Shown: positions 27,401 through 41,400, counted from the first letter of the stretch. The stretch is DNA of 64,000 bases from Lanius collurio (GCA_020086605.1 JACBWW010000003.1:143371-207370); one strand, 5' to 3'. Numbers and translations are program-made. The notes: generated from the letters alone by a model not told the origin.

Positions 27401-30361
27401 CATTACTTCATATCTCATGTTTTTGTTTACTTTCTAAGAGTCACGTTAGTTATGACTTTGATTGGATTGACTTTTTGCTCTTCAAAATTCAGGCTATAAA
27501 GACACCTTGCATGGAAACTCTGAAAAAGAAAGCAGCAGAGACACTGTTCTTTCACTACATACTGTGAAATTGTTGTAAGGAGTGAGTGATTTCAAATTGA
27601 ACTTTGTTAAACTTTTTTGATATGGGAAGAAAAAAGAGGAAAATATTTCTACTTCAGTGAGGAGAGGCTAGATTTAGGAATTTTCTTAAGCTTTTTGGAT
27701 TCTCCTTCTGCAGGCACTGAAATGATATTCTAGTAGGAACTGGTGGTGAAAGTGGTATAAAACATCTCCTTTCTGTGTGCATCATTATCTTGGACCTTAA
27801 ACAAGGCAATGTCATCTGTTGCTTGTAGCATGCGTTTTGTTGTAAAAGTACAATGCTGAAACCACTGCAAAGCCTGAGCTTTTTAAACATTATTTGAAAG
27901 ATTTTATACAAGTAAACAGCAATCCTTTTTAAAACTAATTATACACATGTGAAAGCATTTATCATGAAGAGGCCAATTTTTTATGGTAATGTAAGAATTT
28001 TGAGAGAGGGATATGTAAATTCAGATACATACAGTTAAATATTTTTATCTGCAAATATGCATCTGTAAACATGCTGTATATTTAAAAGATATGTGCACAA
28101 AAATAGCTGAAGGTGTTACTGCACAATGCAAGGAGAAAAAAAAAAAAAAGCATTGCTGGACTGCAGAAGTGACCTGGAAGAAGTAATTTACACTGCAGTA
28201 ATGGATTTAATCTGTATTTGAATACTTCCTAACCTTCGAGATCTCTGAAATTTATTTGGTTAATCATAATTGTAGGTGCTAATGTAGGGGAGTTTGGGAA
28301 ACTAAAGGGAAAATATTACCCTGTTTGGAAGGCACAGTTCTTTACATGGGTCCTGACTGGTCTTGCTTGATCTGGAATGCTTGTGACTGGTTATGCAAGG
28401 AAGCATAGAGTACAAAAACTACAGCAGGAAAGCACCATGGCAGCTCTACACACAGAAAATATAATACACAGCTAGTCTTTGAGTTCTTCCTTCTATAAGC
28501 TCCATATTCTTCATGTCAATTAGATGAGGAATGTGTATGGAGTGTGATACATATAGAAGGCTTGTTAAAGTTGGCAGTCTAGATTTAAGAAAAAAAGGTG
28601 GTGAAAGAAGACAGGAGGTAAATGGAGCAGTATCTGATTTCAGCTTTATAGCTCTTGAGGGCTCTGAGGGCAGGCAAGCTCAGTATGACCTTGGAAATCC
28701 ACCTGGGACTCTGGTGCCTCACTCTGTCTCTGGTTTGCATTTTATTCTCCAGCTTTATGAAATGTCATGTAATTAAACCCTCAGAGAAATGACACCATTG
28801 AATTTCATGAGTTTAGAATATTTTTTTTTCCTTTTCCTTGAATTTCACTTGTTAGTGAAAAACGATAGATAGAGATAGGCAGATAGATGGATGAAGACGA
28901 CCTACAGGTTTTCTATGTGCATTTATGAATAAGGATTGTTAAGGAGATAGTAAACACACCTCAGGTGGCGCAGTTAGCTCTACCGGTGCTGATTCCACAA
29001 AGTGGCCACTTTTCATGGAGCATGTGAAGTGCAGGGAAAGGTTTTACTTATTTTGTTAGTTGGATCATTTCCTTCAAGTGTGTTCTTAAAGCCTTTTGAC
29101 TAATGAGAAAACTAAAAAGTGTTTCTTTTGGCAACAGTTAAATAAAATATTGTGTTGGAAATCATCCCAAGAAAAGAAGGCATTCTCAATGTTCAAGAAA
29201 ACCCCATCTCTCGCCTTTTGAAAATTTCTGTTCAGATGAGTGAAAATTCCTCCTTATGTTTCCTTCTAGAAAGTGAGGGAAGGAAGGGAGGAGAGTAAAG
29301 TGAGAGGGAAATATGCATGTGGTCAACCCAAAATTAATTACTTTGCTAATGCTACCATTCCTCTGTTTGACCTTTCCAAGGTGGTACCATGTTTATATTA
29401 TAAGCTGGACCAGCTGCCTGAAATAGGTTGTGGGGTGGTAAATGGTGTTGCCTCCCTTTGACCCCACTCAGGAATTCAGGAAGGGAAATAAGGGAATTAA
29501 TTGGTTCTTTCTCAGAGACAGCCTCAGCAGCATTGTGGGGTACTCAGTTGCTGTAGGGTTCACTTTGGGTTTGGGGGCTTCTTTCCATGTCCATTCTATT
29601 TAATAAACATATTTCAAGGAAGCAATTCATTGTTCTAAGAAAAGATGTGGTAGGAAAAGATTGATCGAGGATTTGGTGGGAAAAGATGGCTCTCTACTAG
29701 CCTTTCCTGCTGAAAAGCACCATTAGGAAGAATTGCAAGGTTTTATGGGGACAAGACCATGTAGTCTCCAGAGTTTGTCTAGAGATTTATGTAGTTTGGA
29801 TAAGCATTCTGGCTCCGAGCCTTTCTGTATGTTAAACTTGAAATTGGATTAAGGGAAGCAGGAAAGAATATTTTTTTAGTTCTTGTACCAGCAATGTTGA
29901 TTCTTTCTCTCACCACTTCATATTTTATTTCTTTTTGTAAGGTCACTTGGATTGGATGCATTATAGGCAACCTATTTATGTAACCAAGTTAGAAGCATTT
30001 TCCCAAGTTGATATGCAAAAATGGAGGTCTCAGAGGTTCACACAGAGCAGTATTTCAGAGTCTGAACACTTTATTGTGAAGATGTGAAACAGTTTAGTGC
30101 CATTTATTATGTAGTGGTTATGAATTTTTTTTTTACAGGTTTATATCAGCTATAGTACTGCAGTTTTGAATTTGTAAAGCTCTGAGATTTTCTTACACAG
30201 TAGCAAGCAGCTGTCCTCATTGAGCTGATAACTATTGTTTACATTTTTTTTCTTCTATTTGACTGCAAAATGTGAATTACTTGCTTTTAAGCTTTTCTGT
30301 TGCTTTCACATTTCGTGCTAACATAAATTTCTGTAGATTGAGCAGTGAATCAAAATGAGTA

Positions 30362-30425
30362 TATTTGAGTTTATTATTATTTAGTTTATTATTATTTATT
30401 AGTTTATTTAATTTAGTACTTTATT
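30362..30425 (+). repeat. T/A-rich simple repeat
   Basis: Imperfect repeats of ttattattatttag and related units, for example agtttattattatttag repeated directly. Low-complexity slippage sequence. Confidence 0.85.
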
Positions 30426-31456
30426 TTCTACACCAATAAAGCAACTCACATGATTTCTTTATTTTTTAACTTTTCCATTGTTTGTACTATATGAAAAGTA
30501 AAAGATTACCCTTTAGCCTTGAGCAGTCAGAAGGGATGAGATTAATTAAAATTAATTCCCAGTTGCAACTATGAAATGAAAGTAACAATTCTAGAGAATG
30601 TAGGAATCATTTGATGAAAAGCAGGAAGACAGCATACACCCATTTAATTTTACAAGTAAGGTAATTTACCCAATTTTGTTTAACAGTCTTTTGTTTTATA
30701 AGCAGAGGTTGTTCTGGATGGTAACAATGATCAAATTGTTAGCAGCATTCTCCCAGACATAAGGATACCAGCCCCAAAACAAGGTGAGATATATTTTGAA
30801 TAGATGCTGGGAGCTAAAGATGCCCATCCAGTGGAAGGCCACAGGAGCAGCAGCCTGGAGGAACAGTGGCCTAGAGCAGATCAGAGGTCTGTTGTCTTCC
30901 TATCTCATAATCTGCATGTGCCAGAATTTGATGTGTAGAGCAACAGGATACTCATCATTCTCTTAGAGTTCAGTAGGGTAATGAGAAATTTTTGGCGTTT
31001 TGTGACATCAGTGTTGCTATTGAGAAACATGGATAAAGATAGAAGGTATCCCAAATCCAGAGAACAGGCTGGAGGATGACAAAGCTATGCATGATGGATG
31101 GTGGGTGGCATTTTGTGGAAGCTCAAGGATAGCAAAGCTGATCTGCAGAGTACCTCTAGGTGTGTTACCTGAGTTACTGTCCATCTGAAATAACTCTTGC
31201 TTCTTCAAGCTCCAAGTATTGTTGCAATGATGTCCCAAACTTTTTAAATCATGTCTGGTGAAGCAACTTCAGCCAATGTGACTTCTAACATAAACCAAAG
31301 ATAACTTAGAGATTTTTTTGTAACTTTAGGGTGTGTAAACAGTTAATGGGATAAGTATTTACTCTCTTAAATTAAATGCTAAAACCTGTGTGATGAACCT
31401 CACAATTTCACTCCTCTTATGCATCATGAGCACAATGAGGGATTCTTTTACACACC

Positions 31457-31480
31457 TTTTTTTTTTTTTTTTTTTTTTTT
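31457..31480 (+). repeat. T24 homopolymer run
   Basis: Twenty-four T about 57 bases upstream of the minus-strand CR1 fragment at 31537. No link between the two was established. Confidence 0.97.
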
Positions 31481-31536
31481 AATGAAACAAGCATACCAGC
31501 TCAAAACCAAAACAAAGCGATCTAATAAAAAAAGTT

Positions 31537-31602
31537 ATCACAGAACACACAGAATATTCTGAGTTGGAAGGGACCCACAAGGATCATTGAGTCCAGCTCT
31601 TT
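31537..31602 (-). mobile_element. CR1 LINE 3'-end fragment (short)
   Basis: The + strand reads atcacagaacacacagaat, then attctgagttggaaggga, cccacaaggatcattgag and tccagctctt. These are the terminal ~65 bases of an avian CR1 in reverse complement, including the degenerate terminal octamer repeat. Similarity stops abruptly after the tccagctctt block. A T24 run lies about 57 bases upstream. Confidence 0.8.
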
Positions 31603-34600
31603 AAGGATTAGAATGTTTATAAAGCCGAGTTTTCCAGACTTTGGAAATAAGGCTGCCAGTCTGCCAGTCCTCAAAGTTCAAGGAAATAAAAGGGATGGTG
31701 GTACTACACATTTTAAAGGTCCTGATGTAAGGGGAGAGAGGTTTTAACTGAACCTCTGCCACAGTATTAGCATGTATTGTACTGGCTAGGGAAGTAATTT
31801 GGGTTCAGCTTGTCAGAAAGTATCATTATATTCCCTGTCAAGGCGTGTTTATCCTTTTCTGGGGAGCCAGTCTGAGATTGTACTGCACAGAGCTGAACCT
31901 AAACTCGAAGTACTGTTATATCAAAAGGTATTCTCAAATACAAATCAGATTATCAAGATTATGAAGTGTCTCAGGTGTTACATCCAGAACTAGTGGAAGC
32001 CCCAACTACTCTGCAGAACGGAATAGTTTCTTTTCCTCATCAATGTGCTATGCAGAAAAGTATTCAGACCTGTGAAGCACTCACTGTATTGATGAACATC
32101 ATCCTGCAGGAAATTAAATATTCTGTCTTCACAGGAGGTTTGCACTAAAACATTCCTAGGACCACACACTGAGAGAGTGTTTTCTAGACAGTACTTTCCA
32201 GCACTTGCTTTGAATGAGGAGGTACTCCAAAGCTCAGGAATAATGTTTCTTGAAATTGATTTTGACATAGTTAAGTTTGTGTGCACAGAGTAGGCTGAAC
32301 AAAGTTTTCTACTGGAATCTTAATTCTGGCATTTCTTGACACTTCAAGTGTGTGAATTTTGTGTACCTAATGTTCTTTAAACTTCTTTCTAAGTACCCAG
32401 AAACAGCTAATTGCCCATGACGGATTTGTATTGTTTGTAGACTAATTATTCCATAGATGCATAGCCTTCTACACCAGTTATGCACAGATGGTTTGGGTTC
32501 AGTCCACATCGCTTACAGGAGAAGTGTTGTGCAGAAGTGTCCGTGATACTTGCAGGACTGGATTGGGTCTGGAAGTAATTTAGCTGCTTCCATGTGGAGC
32601 CTGATGTTATTGCTCATAGAGCAGAGCTCAGCAGCCTTGCTCCAAACTAACACAAGGAGTTGTAAAACACTCCTGTCTCCAAATTGTCTCTGCACCATCT
32701 TCTTAAATGTTAAACGTTATCCTGGGATCCTATAATCATACAGTTCTATGTAATTCCTGCTAAGGGGGTGCTGACCAATAATACAGTCATAGAAACATGC
32801 TTGATTCATATGAGGATTACCAATAATGCTGTGGTCATTGAATCGTAGAATAATCAGCAAAAGGAAGTGAATCACCCAAAAGTATTCTTTGTAAATAAAA
32901 TATGATTGTTCAACTGCATTTCTCATTTACATGGTTACTGATAAATAAGAAATGTAGATGTTCAAACCTGAATAAATCCACCATTTTCATCTTCATATTC
33001 AGCCATTACATGTTTGTCTCTCCCTGCCACATAGATGACAACTGGTTACCAATGACATTACATTCTTAGGTCAAATGAAGCTTATGTCGCAAAATATTTT
33101 CCTTTTGTTCTTGAATCTATTTTATTCATGTTTTTATATGGTAAGGAAATAAAGTTAAAAGCAGAGATCCTCTATTCTGTCTTTCTGTCAATCAGAAATT
33201 AGTATTCAAACAATTTTTGTAAATGTCAACTGCAAATTTTGAGAAGGGGAAGAAGTAGGACTGCTGTGCATTCTGCTTGGCTCTCCACCTATTGAGTCAG
33301 AGAGCAGAAAAGTCTGAGCATGCCACTGATGATTTCATTATGTTTCTCTTTAAGAATTGCTGTAATAAGGTGGGATTCAGAATTCAAAGGAGTTCCACTA
33401 TCACCGTGCTGAAGGGGGGAAAAAAAAGAATAGAGGGATTAGAAGAGAATTACAGTTAATTTGGAAGGAATCTTGGCTCATTATCTGAGATGAATGAGCA
33501 GAGACACAAAACAGCATTTTCAGTCAATATTTTGGAAGAGTGTGAGCTCTGTACTTAAAGGGATTTATAATTATGTCTCTTGCCTGCACCTTTCTCATGA
33601 GAAGTCCACTTCAAATGGGAGATACGAACTTGTGACTTGAGCACATTCTTTACTGTGAGATTTGAAAGGAGACCGTATAACCCTAAATTTCACATAGCAG
33701 CAGACGCACTTGAAATGAAAAGAAACAAAAAGCACATTTAATGAAGTGTTGTATTGGTTTGCTTTCTAGTGCTGACTTTGGCTTTGTTTAACCAGTACTT
33801 AAAGAATAGAGCCTTTCATTAATTTGCCCTAACAAGCATAAATTCAAGAGATGAAAGTGAATTCTTTAATGGCATGCACATTACTGCAGGGTGGAGTCTA
33901 TCTGAAATATTACAGACAGGCTGAGCATGCTGAAGAGCAATAAATATTTGAAAAGTTTATCAGGAATTTAGTTTCAGCATCTGTCATGATGTAATTACAG
34001 TGAAGGAAATTAGAAAGATACACTTACTGTTGATTTTAAGACAGGTAAATGAATAAAAAGTGACAGATGCATTCTTTTTCGTAAAATCATTGGATGTTGG
34101 GATCCCTCCCTCAGTAGATAAAAGACATAGACCTTGATTCAAACAGCTTTTATTTTCAGGCCATTTGGTTTGATTCATTTTTAGCCAACACACTAGGGTG
34201 AGGAGGCTGGGACACTGTGAGAAAGCCTTACTTCCAGTCCTGTCTTTGCTTTGAACAGACATTTCCTTCTCCCACTTTGCTTAGGAACTATGTTAATTTA
34301 GTTGCTGGATTTAAAGCATAGTGAGTTCTTATTTATCCTACTGATTTCTGTCCTTGAGTCTGTCCTTCTTGAGCAGGGGAGGAATCTTTTATTCAAGGAT
34401 TTTGGATGGCTTGGAATACAGTTAAGAAAAAATATGACTTTCTGTGCTGCTCTACAGTGCTCTTTAAATCAGTTGATTTCAAGATAATAAAAGCATTGAA
34501 CAAATCTCAAATTTATATTAAAAAGCAGAATTTTAAAAAGCAGACCTTCTTTACCTTTTTTTGACACTTACATTTCAAACACTACTCAAGTGCCCTGGAA

Positions 34601-35647
34601 TGATCTAAATACATCTGTGCTGTGCATTCACTTGCTGTATTCCTGTATGCTGAGATGATGAAAGCCAAATGCATCCCTTTAGAGGACCTTTTGGACTTGT
34701 CTAAAATAATGTAGCTGTTGTCACTTATGCAACAAGAAATTTAAAAAGTAATATCTACTTAAAGTGTTTTGTAGTGCTTCTTAAAATAATCTTTCTTTTA
34801 CTGTGCTTTTCACACGGAATACCTCACATTGGAAGAAGAGGGAACGGTGTTTGGTGAAGGAACTATGTGAGAATCAAGAAAACAGCTTTATATTGAAGTA
34901 AAATAGCTGGAGAAGTTAACTTTTATTTTTGTTCTCAGTGCATCTCTTCCCTGGTATTCCCCAAACATGCCTTATGCTAATGGCAGAATAAACAGTGTTT
35001 GAATTTAACTCAATATCAGATGGCTTCCTGAGGGTCACTTTTAGCAGCATGCTTTGTTTCCTGCAAAACCCTCTGTGAGAAGTGATGTAAAACACCAATG
35101 GTAGGATTACTATGTTCAGTGGTTTTCATTCATCTTTCTTTCACTGCTTTTCTGTTCTTCAGGAATAGTGTGTGTATCATTTTTTAGAGGTCCAGGCTTA
35201 TTGAGTGAACGCCACAATACGTGAATTTTGGAGACTGGCTGTTGGCATGGGAGTAGCAGAAGTAAATTTCCATACCCCTGGAAGTCATTGCAGCTCTCTG
35301 TAAGCCTCTCTGCCAAACACCGGTTTAAGTGTACTTAGCTCCCATACTAACTGCAATGGTGTTATCCCAGGATGCCAGACTGAGCCCGTGTTTACCTGCC
35401 CGGGGTTGGACCTTGAAGAATGAAGTTGAGCTTAGCAAACAAGGAACTGCTATCTAGGGAAATACTAGCTCTCAGGATAGCAGCAACTTGTTGCTACATG
35501 ACAGCAAGAAATCATTGATCAGTGTTACGCTTTACAAAGACTGTGCTGATGGAACTGGGCAGTGCTTGAAATTTCAACTGGCACAGTTGTTTATATTATT
35601 TTTTTTATTTCTATACCTCTAAAAAAAAGAATACAATACAATAATAT

Positions 35648-35740
35648 ATTCCTCTAATAAGAGGAATTGTATGGAAATATGAAGGTTATATAATATTAAA
35701 TTATAGGAATGTGTTAAGATATTCCTATAATAAGAGAAAT
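35648..35740. repeat. palindrome with a diverged direct copy
   Basis: attcctctaataagaggaat at 35648-35667 forms an 8-bp-arm hairpin with a 4-base loop. At 35721-35740 the same 20 bases recur with two changes (attcctAtaataagagAaat). The block is embedded in A/T-rich sequence with other attcct/aggaat copies. Confidence 0.85.
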
Positions 35741-36987
35741 ACAATAATGCTTGGAATTGCTGGTTTTCCTCTTTTTGCTTCCCTGAGAATCTTCTTTATT
35801 TTTAGGAAAAACATAAATATTAGGAAATATGGCTTTCTCCCCAAGAGAAACAGGGGGAAAAAGCTTGCTCACTTCAAAACCACAAGTTTCATTTTGGAAG
35901 GTTTACAATTGTACTAAGAAGAAGCACTGTGGATGACTAAAGATATTCAGTGTGCGAATACTTTTACCCCATCATATGTCCTTTTTCTGCTCTAGCGTTA
36001 GTCTATTTATTAAGCAGCCCAGCCGTGCCACACTTTTTGCTTGCCAGAGAGGGCCGAACCCCAAGACAGCGTGCTTTTTTCCATAGTCACTGGCAAAAGA
36101 GCCTGCTTGCAGTCAGCAAAGATCCTGCTGATGTATAATAGAAAAAAATTTCATGTATTTCCTCATACTTTCTTTGCCCCAGGTGCAATGACACACAAGA
36201 GTCCAACAATCAAAAAAAGCTGGGTTTTTTTCTGAGTCCTGGTTGCGTTTTCTTTCAAAACCTCTACTGACTCTGTGGTGTTTCCCAGTCCAAAAGCTGA
36301 GTTCATTCTCAAAGCTTAGCTTTTCGCCATATAAAGCAGATGCTGGAATTCCAAACTCATGTGCTGTATGTAATTAATAATGATTGATAAAAGACAGCTT
36401 GCACCTGCAGGACCTTTTCTTTGTGCAGGGTAAATAGGTGTCTGAGGAGCTCAAGAAAGGGAGCTGCAGAAATTATCTTTTCCATTCTGCAAAGGTTGGT
36501 TTGTGTTTCCCTCTTTGTACCTTCAAAGTCAGGATTAGTAGTGTTTACACAGACAGAAGGTTTATGTTCATGATGATTAATGGAGAGGGAAAGACCTTGA
36601 AATCCATCACATCTAGCACATTGCCAGACTAAATTACTCAATCAGCTCCCAAATAGAAGGGCTAAGGTATCACTTCTTGACTTGGGAGACTCACTAAATT
36701 CCTCTAGTTTAATCCTAAATTGAAAATACTTTTTTTTTTCTGAGGCTTCTAGCTTAATGTGTAGTTTTTGTTTCTCGACTGTGTATTAATCTTCACTTTA
36801 AATTCAGTTTAATTAAATTTAAATATTATGAAAGGGACTGAATATATATTGTTGGGAGAGTAAAAACAGAGCCATACTTCAGAGGTGCAGAATAAAAGGA
36901 CAAGAGGCCTGCTACGGGCACTAGCTGAAATACAGTAAATTTGATTTAAACATAAAAAAATTAATTAAAAAATCCTATGAGTGTGTC

Positions 36988-37128
36988 TGAGCATTGGCAC
37001 AAGTTGCCCAAAGATGTTGAGCAGCTACCTGGAGCTATATTCAACACCCAAATGGATAGAGTCATGAGCAACCTGCTCTGGATTCCCCTAGTTTGAGCAA
37101 GGGGTTGGAGGAGACAGCCTCTAGCATG
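36988..37128 (+). mobile_element. CR1 LINE 3'-region fragment
   Basis: Sense-orientation CR1 3' sequence: a block like ggcacaagttgcccaaagat, then gagctatattcaacaccc, gagcaacctgctctgga, and gagcaaggggttggagga followed by gacagcctctag. It matches the order of blocks in the CR1 3' end (…ggttgcccag…ggcaacctgctc…gagcagggggttgga…gacctcc…). The final ccaacctc/ttctatga part is missing or too diverged to recognise. It is an old copy with small indels. Confidence 0.75.
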
Positions 37129-37685
37129 ATAAATCCAGTATAAAAAAATTAAAATACGTTTAAAGATAAGAAGAGACACCTAATCCTGAAACAGATCCTG
37201 ATTTCTGTCCTAAAACCAAACCACTTCTCAATGGCTACAGCATCAGTACTCAGTGCATGATTCATAGATGGGAGTTGAAGTAAGTCCATTGGAGATAAGT
37301 CTTCAGTATTTCCATGGGCAATGTCCTGCTCTGTTTTGATGCTCTTGCAGAATAGCTCACCTTCACAAGAAAATCTGGCAATCTTGTCATCATGTCCTGC
37401 TCCCTCAGAATTTAAGTTCTGAGGGCCAATGAGGAAGTCTCCTTAGAAAATCCTTTAAAACTCAAAAAATCACAATTCTTAAGAAAAGTATGTAACTTCA
37501 TATATATACTGGAAGAACATTATTCAGTGTTACTGCCAGTATTGAATTCATTAAGAAGCAGCTGCCTTAATTCAGCTCTATATGTGCATACATGTCATGG
37601 TAATTATAGGTTACCATACAGCTCTTTTTCCAAATGCATTTTGCTTCATGAGTCAGCATCTTTTAAAACCATCTGGTTAACCTTT

Positions 37686-37799
37686 CAGTTTCTTCTTTTC
37701 TTCTGTCTTTTTTTCCCTTTACTCATCTGCTTCTGTCCGTAATTCTTTCTTTTGTCTTGTTTCTTTCTTTCCTGTTTTTTCATTTTTCCATGTTTTTAG
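37686..37799 (+). repeat. long pyrimidine-rich tract
   Basis: About 110 bases that are mostly T and C, with (CTTT)-like units such as ttctttctttcctg. It could act as a splice-factor binding tract, but no exon follows it. Confidence 0.8.
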
Positions 37800-38301
37800 T
37801 CAGCTTGCAAAATAGCAGTCCAATTCGCAGCTATATTTGCTCTCTTATTAATAAGGTATTTTAATTGCATATTTCTCCTTCATGAGATGTTTTTACTTAT
37901 TGATGTATGAGCTGTACCCTGTTTATTTTATATTGCTGTGTTATTTATCTTGTAAAATGTGCTAGAACATTTAAGGCATGAGTGCTGCTGCGACATAAAA
38001 TAATGATTAAAACAATTGTGACTAATTATGCAAATCTTTTATTATGCATATATGTAAACTAGGTTTCAGTTCATATGAAAAGACTTTCAGTAGTTTAGCT
38101 ACTGACAGAGTCAAGTGGGCGTCCATCCTTTATTTGCACCCAAGCAAATTTTTTAAAATAGCACAAAGGAAATACTGGAAGAGGAGCTGCTTTGGTGGGG
38201 CTTGTGCACCACCACAGGTGTTTCATGGTGTGTATAAAGGACCAGCTTTTGATGAAATGTGTCAGCTGATTAAGGGTGCTGTATCCCCTTTGGCTTTGCT
38301 G

Positions 38302-38400
38302 TGTCCTGGTTTAAAGGCAAAAACACCAGAGGAAAAGGGTGGCAGAGGAAACACGGAGAGGAGAAAATTCCTCTATAGAATGTTTCTGTGGTGCAGGACT
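38302..38400 (+). mobile_element. possible endogenous retrovirus LTR fragment
   Basis: The segment starts tgtcctggtttaaaggc, passes through a purine-rich stretch (aggaaaagggtggcagagg) and continues with aaaattcctctatagaatg and tttctgtggtgcagg. Many passerine ERVL-type LTRs begin TGTCCTGGTTT, and this order resembles such an LTR 5' end as I remember it. No partner end, primer binding site, internal genes or target duplication are visible, so it would be a truncated remnant at most. It could also be unique sequence. Confidence 0.3.
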
Positions 38401-41400
38401 TGGGGTGTCTTTATGTATTTTCTGTTAAAGTAGATGTAGGGAAAAACTAAGATTAAGTTTGATCTGGAAACCCACTGTCTCTGCAAAAGAGTTGAATTTT
38501 GAGTAATACTTTAGATCTGAAACTAAACCAGAAGTTTCCAAAATGTGTAAGACTAAAAATTAGACTTCAAAGTATGTTGGCCCACCTAAGAACTTCTGAA
38601 ATGTATCAGCAACATAATGCATTGACACCTGTACAGAAATGGTTTTGCTGCTTTGTTTCATAGCATTATTTCTGCAGTGTGTTTTTTTGTGAGATAGTTC
38701 AGTTCTTGTTTAATACAAGTTCAGCCCATGGTTAATCTGAGTGTTCTGAAAATCAATTCCTTAGTATGCTTATAACATGATGTGTGTTATAATAGATAGA
38801 ACAAATGAACACAGGATGAAAAGGCAAGATTAAGAAAAGATTTAGGATTTAAAAAAAAAAACTTGGATAAGAAACAAAATATTTATGCATTTGTGGCCAG
38901 AAACAAGATTGTTTTTATCTTCTAGATAACATTACATATATCTTCAACAGGAGTAAAGAAATGGGAATACCTGTATAAATAGCAGATTTTGCAGTGCAGC
39001 TAAAACCAACCCATACAAATAGTAACAAAAGAAAAAAACAAAACCAACACCCAAATGTACAAATTTTAGCTGGTTCTAGCCCTGTGGAGTGAGTGGGAGT
39101 TGTGAGGTTTGTCACAGTGTTGCTTTGTAAAATCATTTTCAGAAGCAGTGGAGAATCCAGCTCATCTGTTTGATCTGATGTTACCTCTTAGAAGAAGGAG
39201 CTCTGCTGTGATTTTTGTAAATTTTCAAGTAGCTGGATGATACAGAAGTTGTATTTAATAATGATTTCTCATTAGGGAAATTCAATATCCTCGGATATTA
39301 CGGAGACAATAAGCTCTGCTCTGTGGGTGTGCATGAAAGCATGGTGGGAATGTGCTACAAGCAAAAGTAGAAGCTGCTGACTTCCAGCATGTCAGGGCTG
39401 AGCTGAGTTGGAGATTTTGTCTTCCAGATGGTCCCACTTGGTAGCTGGGATCTTGCCTTTCTCTAATGAGGACAGACCAAGAAAGAAGTTTGAAGTATGG
39501 TTGTTTTCTTCAGAATTCCCACTTAGTGCTTTGTAGTAGTATATTAGGTAACTGTATCACCTCCTTCCTGGGATCCCTCACTGGCCTATATGGAGTTTTT
39601 CTTGATCAGGATGTTTACTTTGGTGGAGTCTGCCTTTTTGGTGCCCAGGATAGCAGACCCAGACTAGCAGTCAGTTTTCAAATGGAAAAAATGCAATCAC
39701 ACAGAGCCTTGATTTCTCATTGATGACGATAAGATTTTAGCAAGCAATGAAAAGGATTTTAGTAGCTGCTTCATCCCCATTGTTTCATCACTGTTCCATC
39801 TGTTGTGCACACCTACCTGTAGTCGTATGCAGCACATGCCATGCACCACGGATGCTGGGCATGAACTGCTTGAGGAACTTGGGCCAGAAGCTTCTTTGGG
39901 AGCTGAAACCTGTAGTGACAAGGTCTGTCTTTGGCCTGCTTCACCCTATAGGTTTTCTTCTTCTGATAGAAACAAATGCAATCACAAGACACGTCCCTGC
40001 CGTAATTATTGACCTGATGAGTATGGCTTTGACTCATTGGAAATCATAAGAAAATAGTTTTTCTGCTCATTCAGTGATGTTGTTTTCCCTAAGTCAGTCT
40101 TGTGGTAAAATGGAAGCAGAGCAGACTAGAGAAGCAGGTGCGTGTGTGGGCAAGGAACAGCTTTGAAACTTTTTCCAGTCTGGGTGGGAAAACAGACTTT
40201 AAGTTAAAGTGATGTTCACTGTGATGATGTTCTATTCTAGAGCTTTTCCTCTTTGGTCCTGTTAACTTCATATCCCAGGAGAGCATCAGTGCCAATACTG
40301 ACAAGTTTTTAGAGGCTTTTTTAAACCTCTTATTTCAACAGAAATCTCTGAACTTTCTGCCTGGTCTGTCCTTTTCTAGCCTAAGCCTTTCCTAAGAAAT
40401 CCAGCAATTTTCCACTTGAAAATAGCTATGAGTAAAGTCTCACACTACTTTCACATAAGATTAAGGGTTTGACAAGGGTAGTGGGAACAAAGAAATTCCA
40501 AATTAGGTCTGTTTCATATTTAAACCCCCCTCCCCCAGCCCCTTGTTGCACAATAGTAAACTTTGCTAATGCAAGTAGGTTGTTGATACACTTCCAAAAA
40601 GAATTCCAGTTAGCTGAGGGATGGGATTAAATGGATTAAATAGCCTCCTCATTTGTTGGTAAAGGAAAAAATAGTTTGGTTAAAGGCACATGCAGATTTG
40701 AATTTAAGTAATTTTGGACTAGACTGGCCTTCTGAACTGCCTTGCAAATGAGGCTTCACTCCCTTGGTAAGGGACATGTGTGTTGATGGTGGCTGTGGGG
40801 GCATGCTGGGTGCGTGGAGCTTGCTCTTCAGCCACAGCCATTTCAGCAGCGTGCAGTCACGGGCTGAGAGGTAAGATAGCAGTTGGGTAGAAAAGCTCCA
40901 AAGAATGTAAAATGTCCTCTGTCAGTCTCCATTTAGTGCTAAACTGCTGTGTCTTGCTCAGCCGGACCCGAGCCCTGGGAGGGCCCAAGGACCTCCAGTC
41001 CACCAGCCTGCTCCTACACTGGTGTTTTTTGAGGCATCTTCCATTTTGGCTGTGTGGTGTGGCTACAGTGAGGGGATTACCTTTTCTTCCTCAGCACAGA
41101 CACTTGATGTGGTTTGAAAACCAACATTCTCCTTTTAGGTCTACTCATGGCCTTCTTTTCCTAAGAATTTATGGGGCGTCAGCTTTGTACAAAGTGTACA
41201 GATTCTCCTTATCTTACTCTACCTCTTAATGAAAACAGATTTCTCCTCAACCCTACCCATCTTGTCTTTCATTTTTCTGACCCCTGAAGAGAGGAAATAG
41301 CACTATGACGGTCCATACCAAGGTCTTGGCAGCAGCTGAGAGCTTCATGTGTGGCAGGCAACTACTGGAGATGTGACTTGGATGTGCACACATACCTGTT

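Noticed and set aside
28970..29020. tRNA-like stretch (ggtggcgcagttagctc) resembling an A box
   Set aside because: No B box at the right distance and no cloverleaf pairing, so neither a tRNA gene nor a clear SINE.
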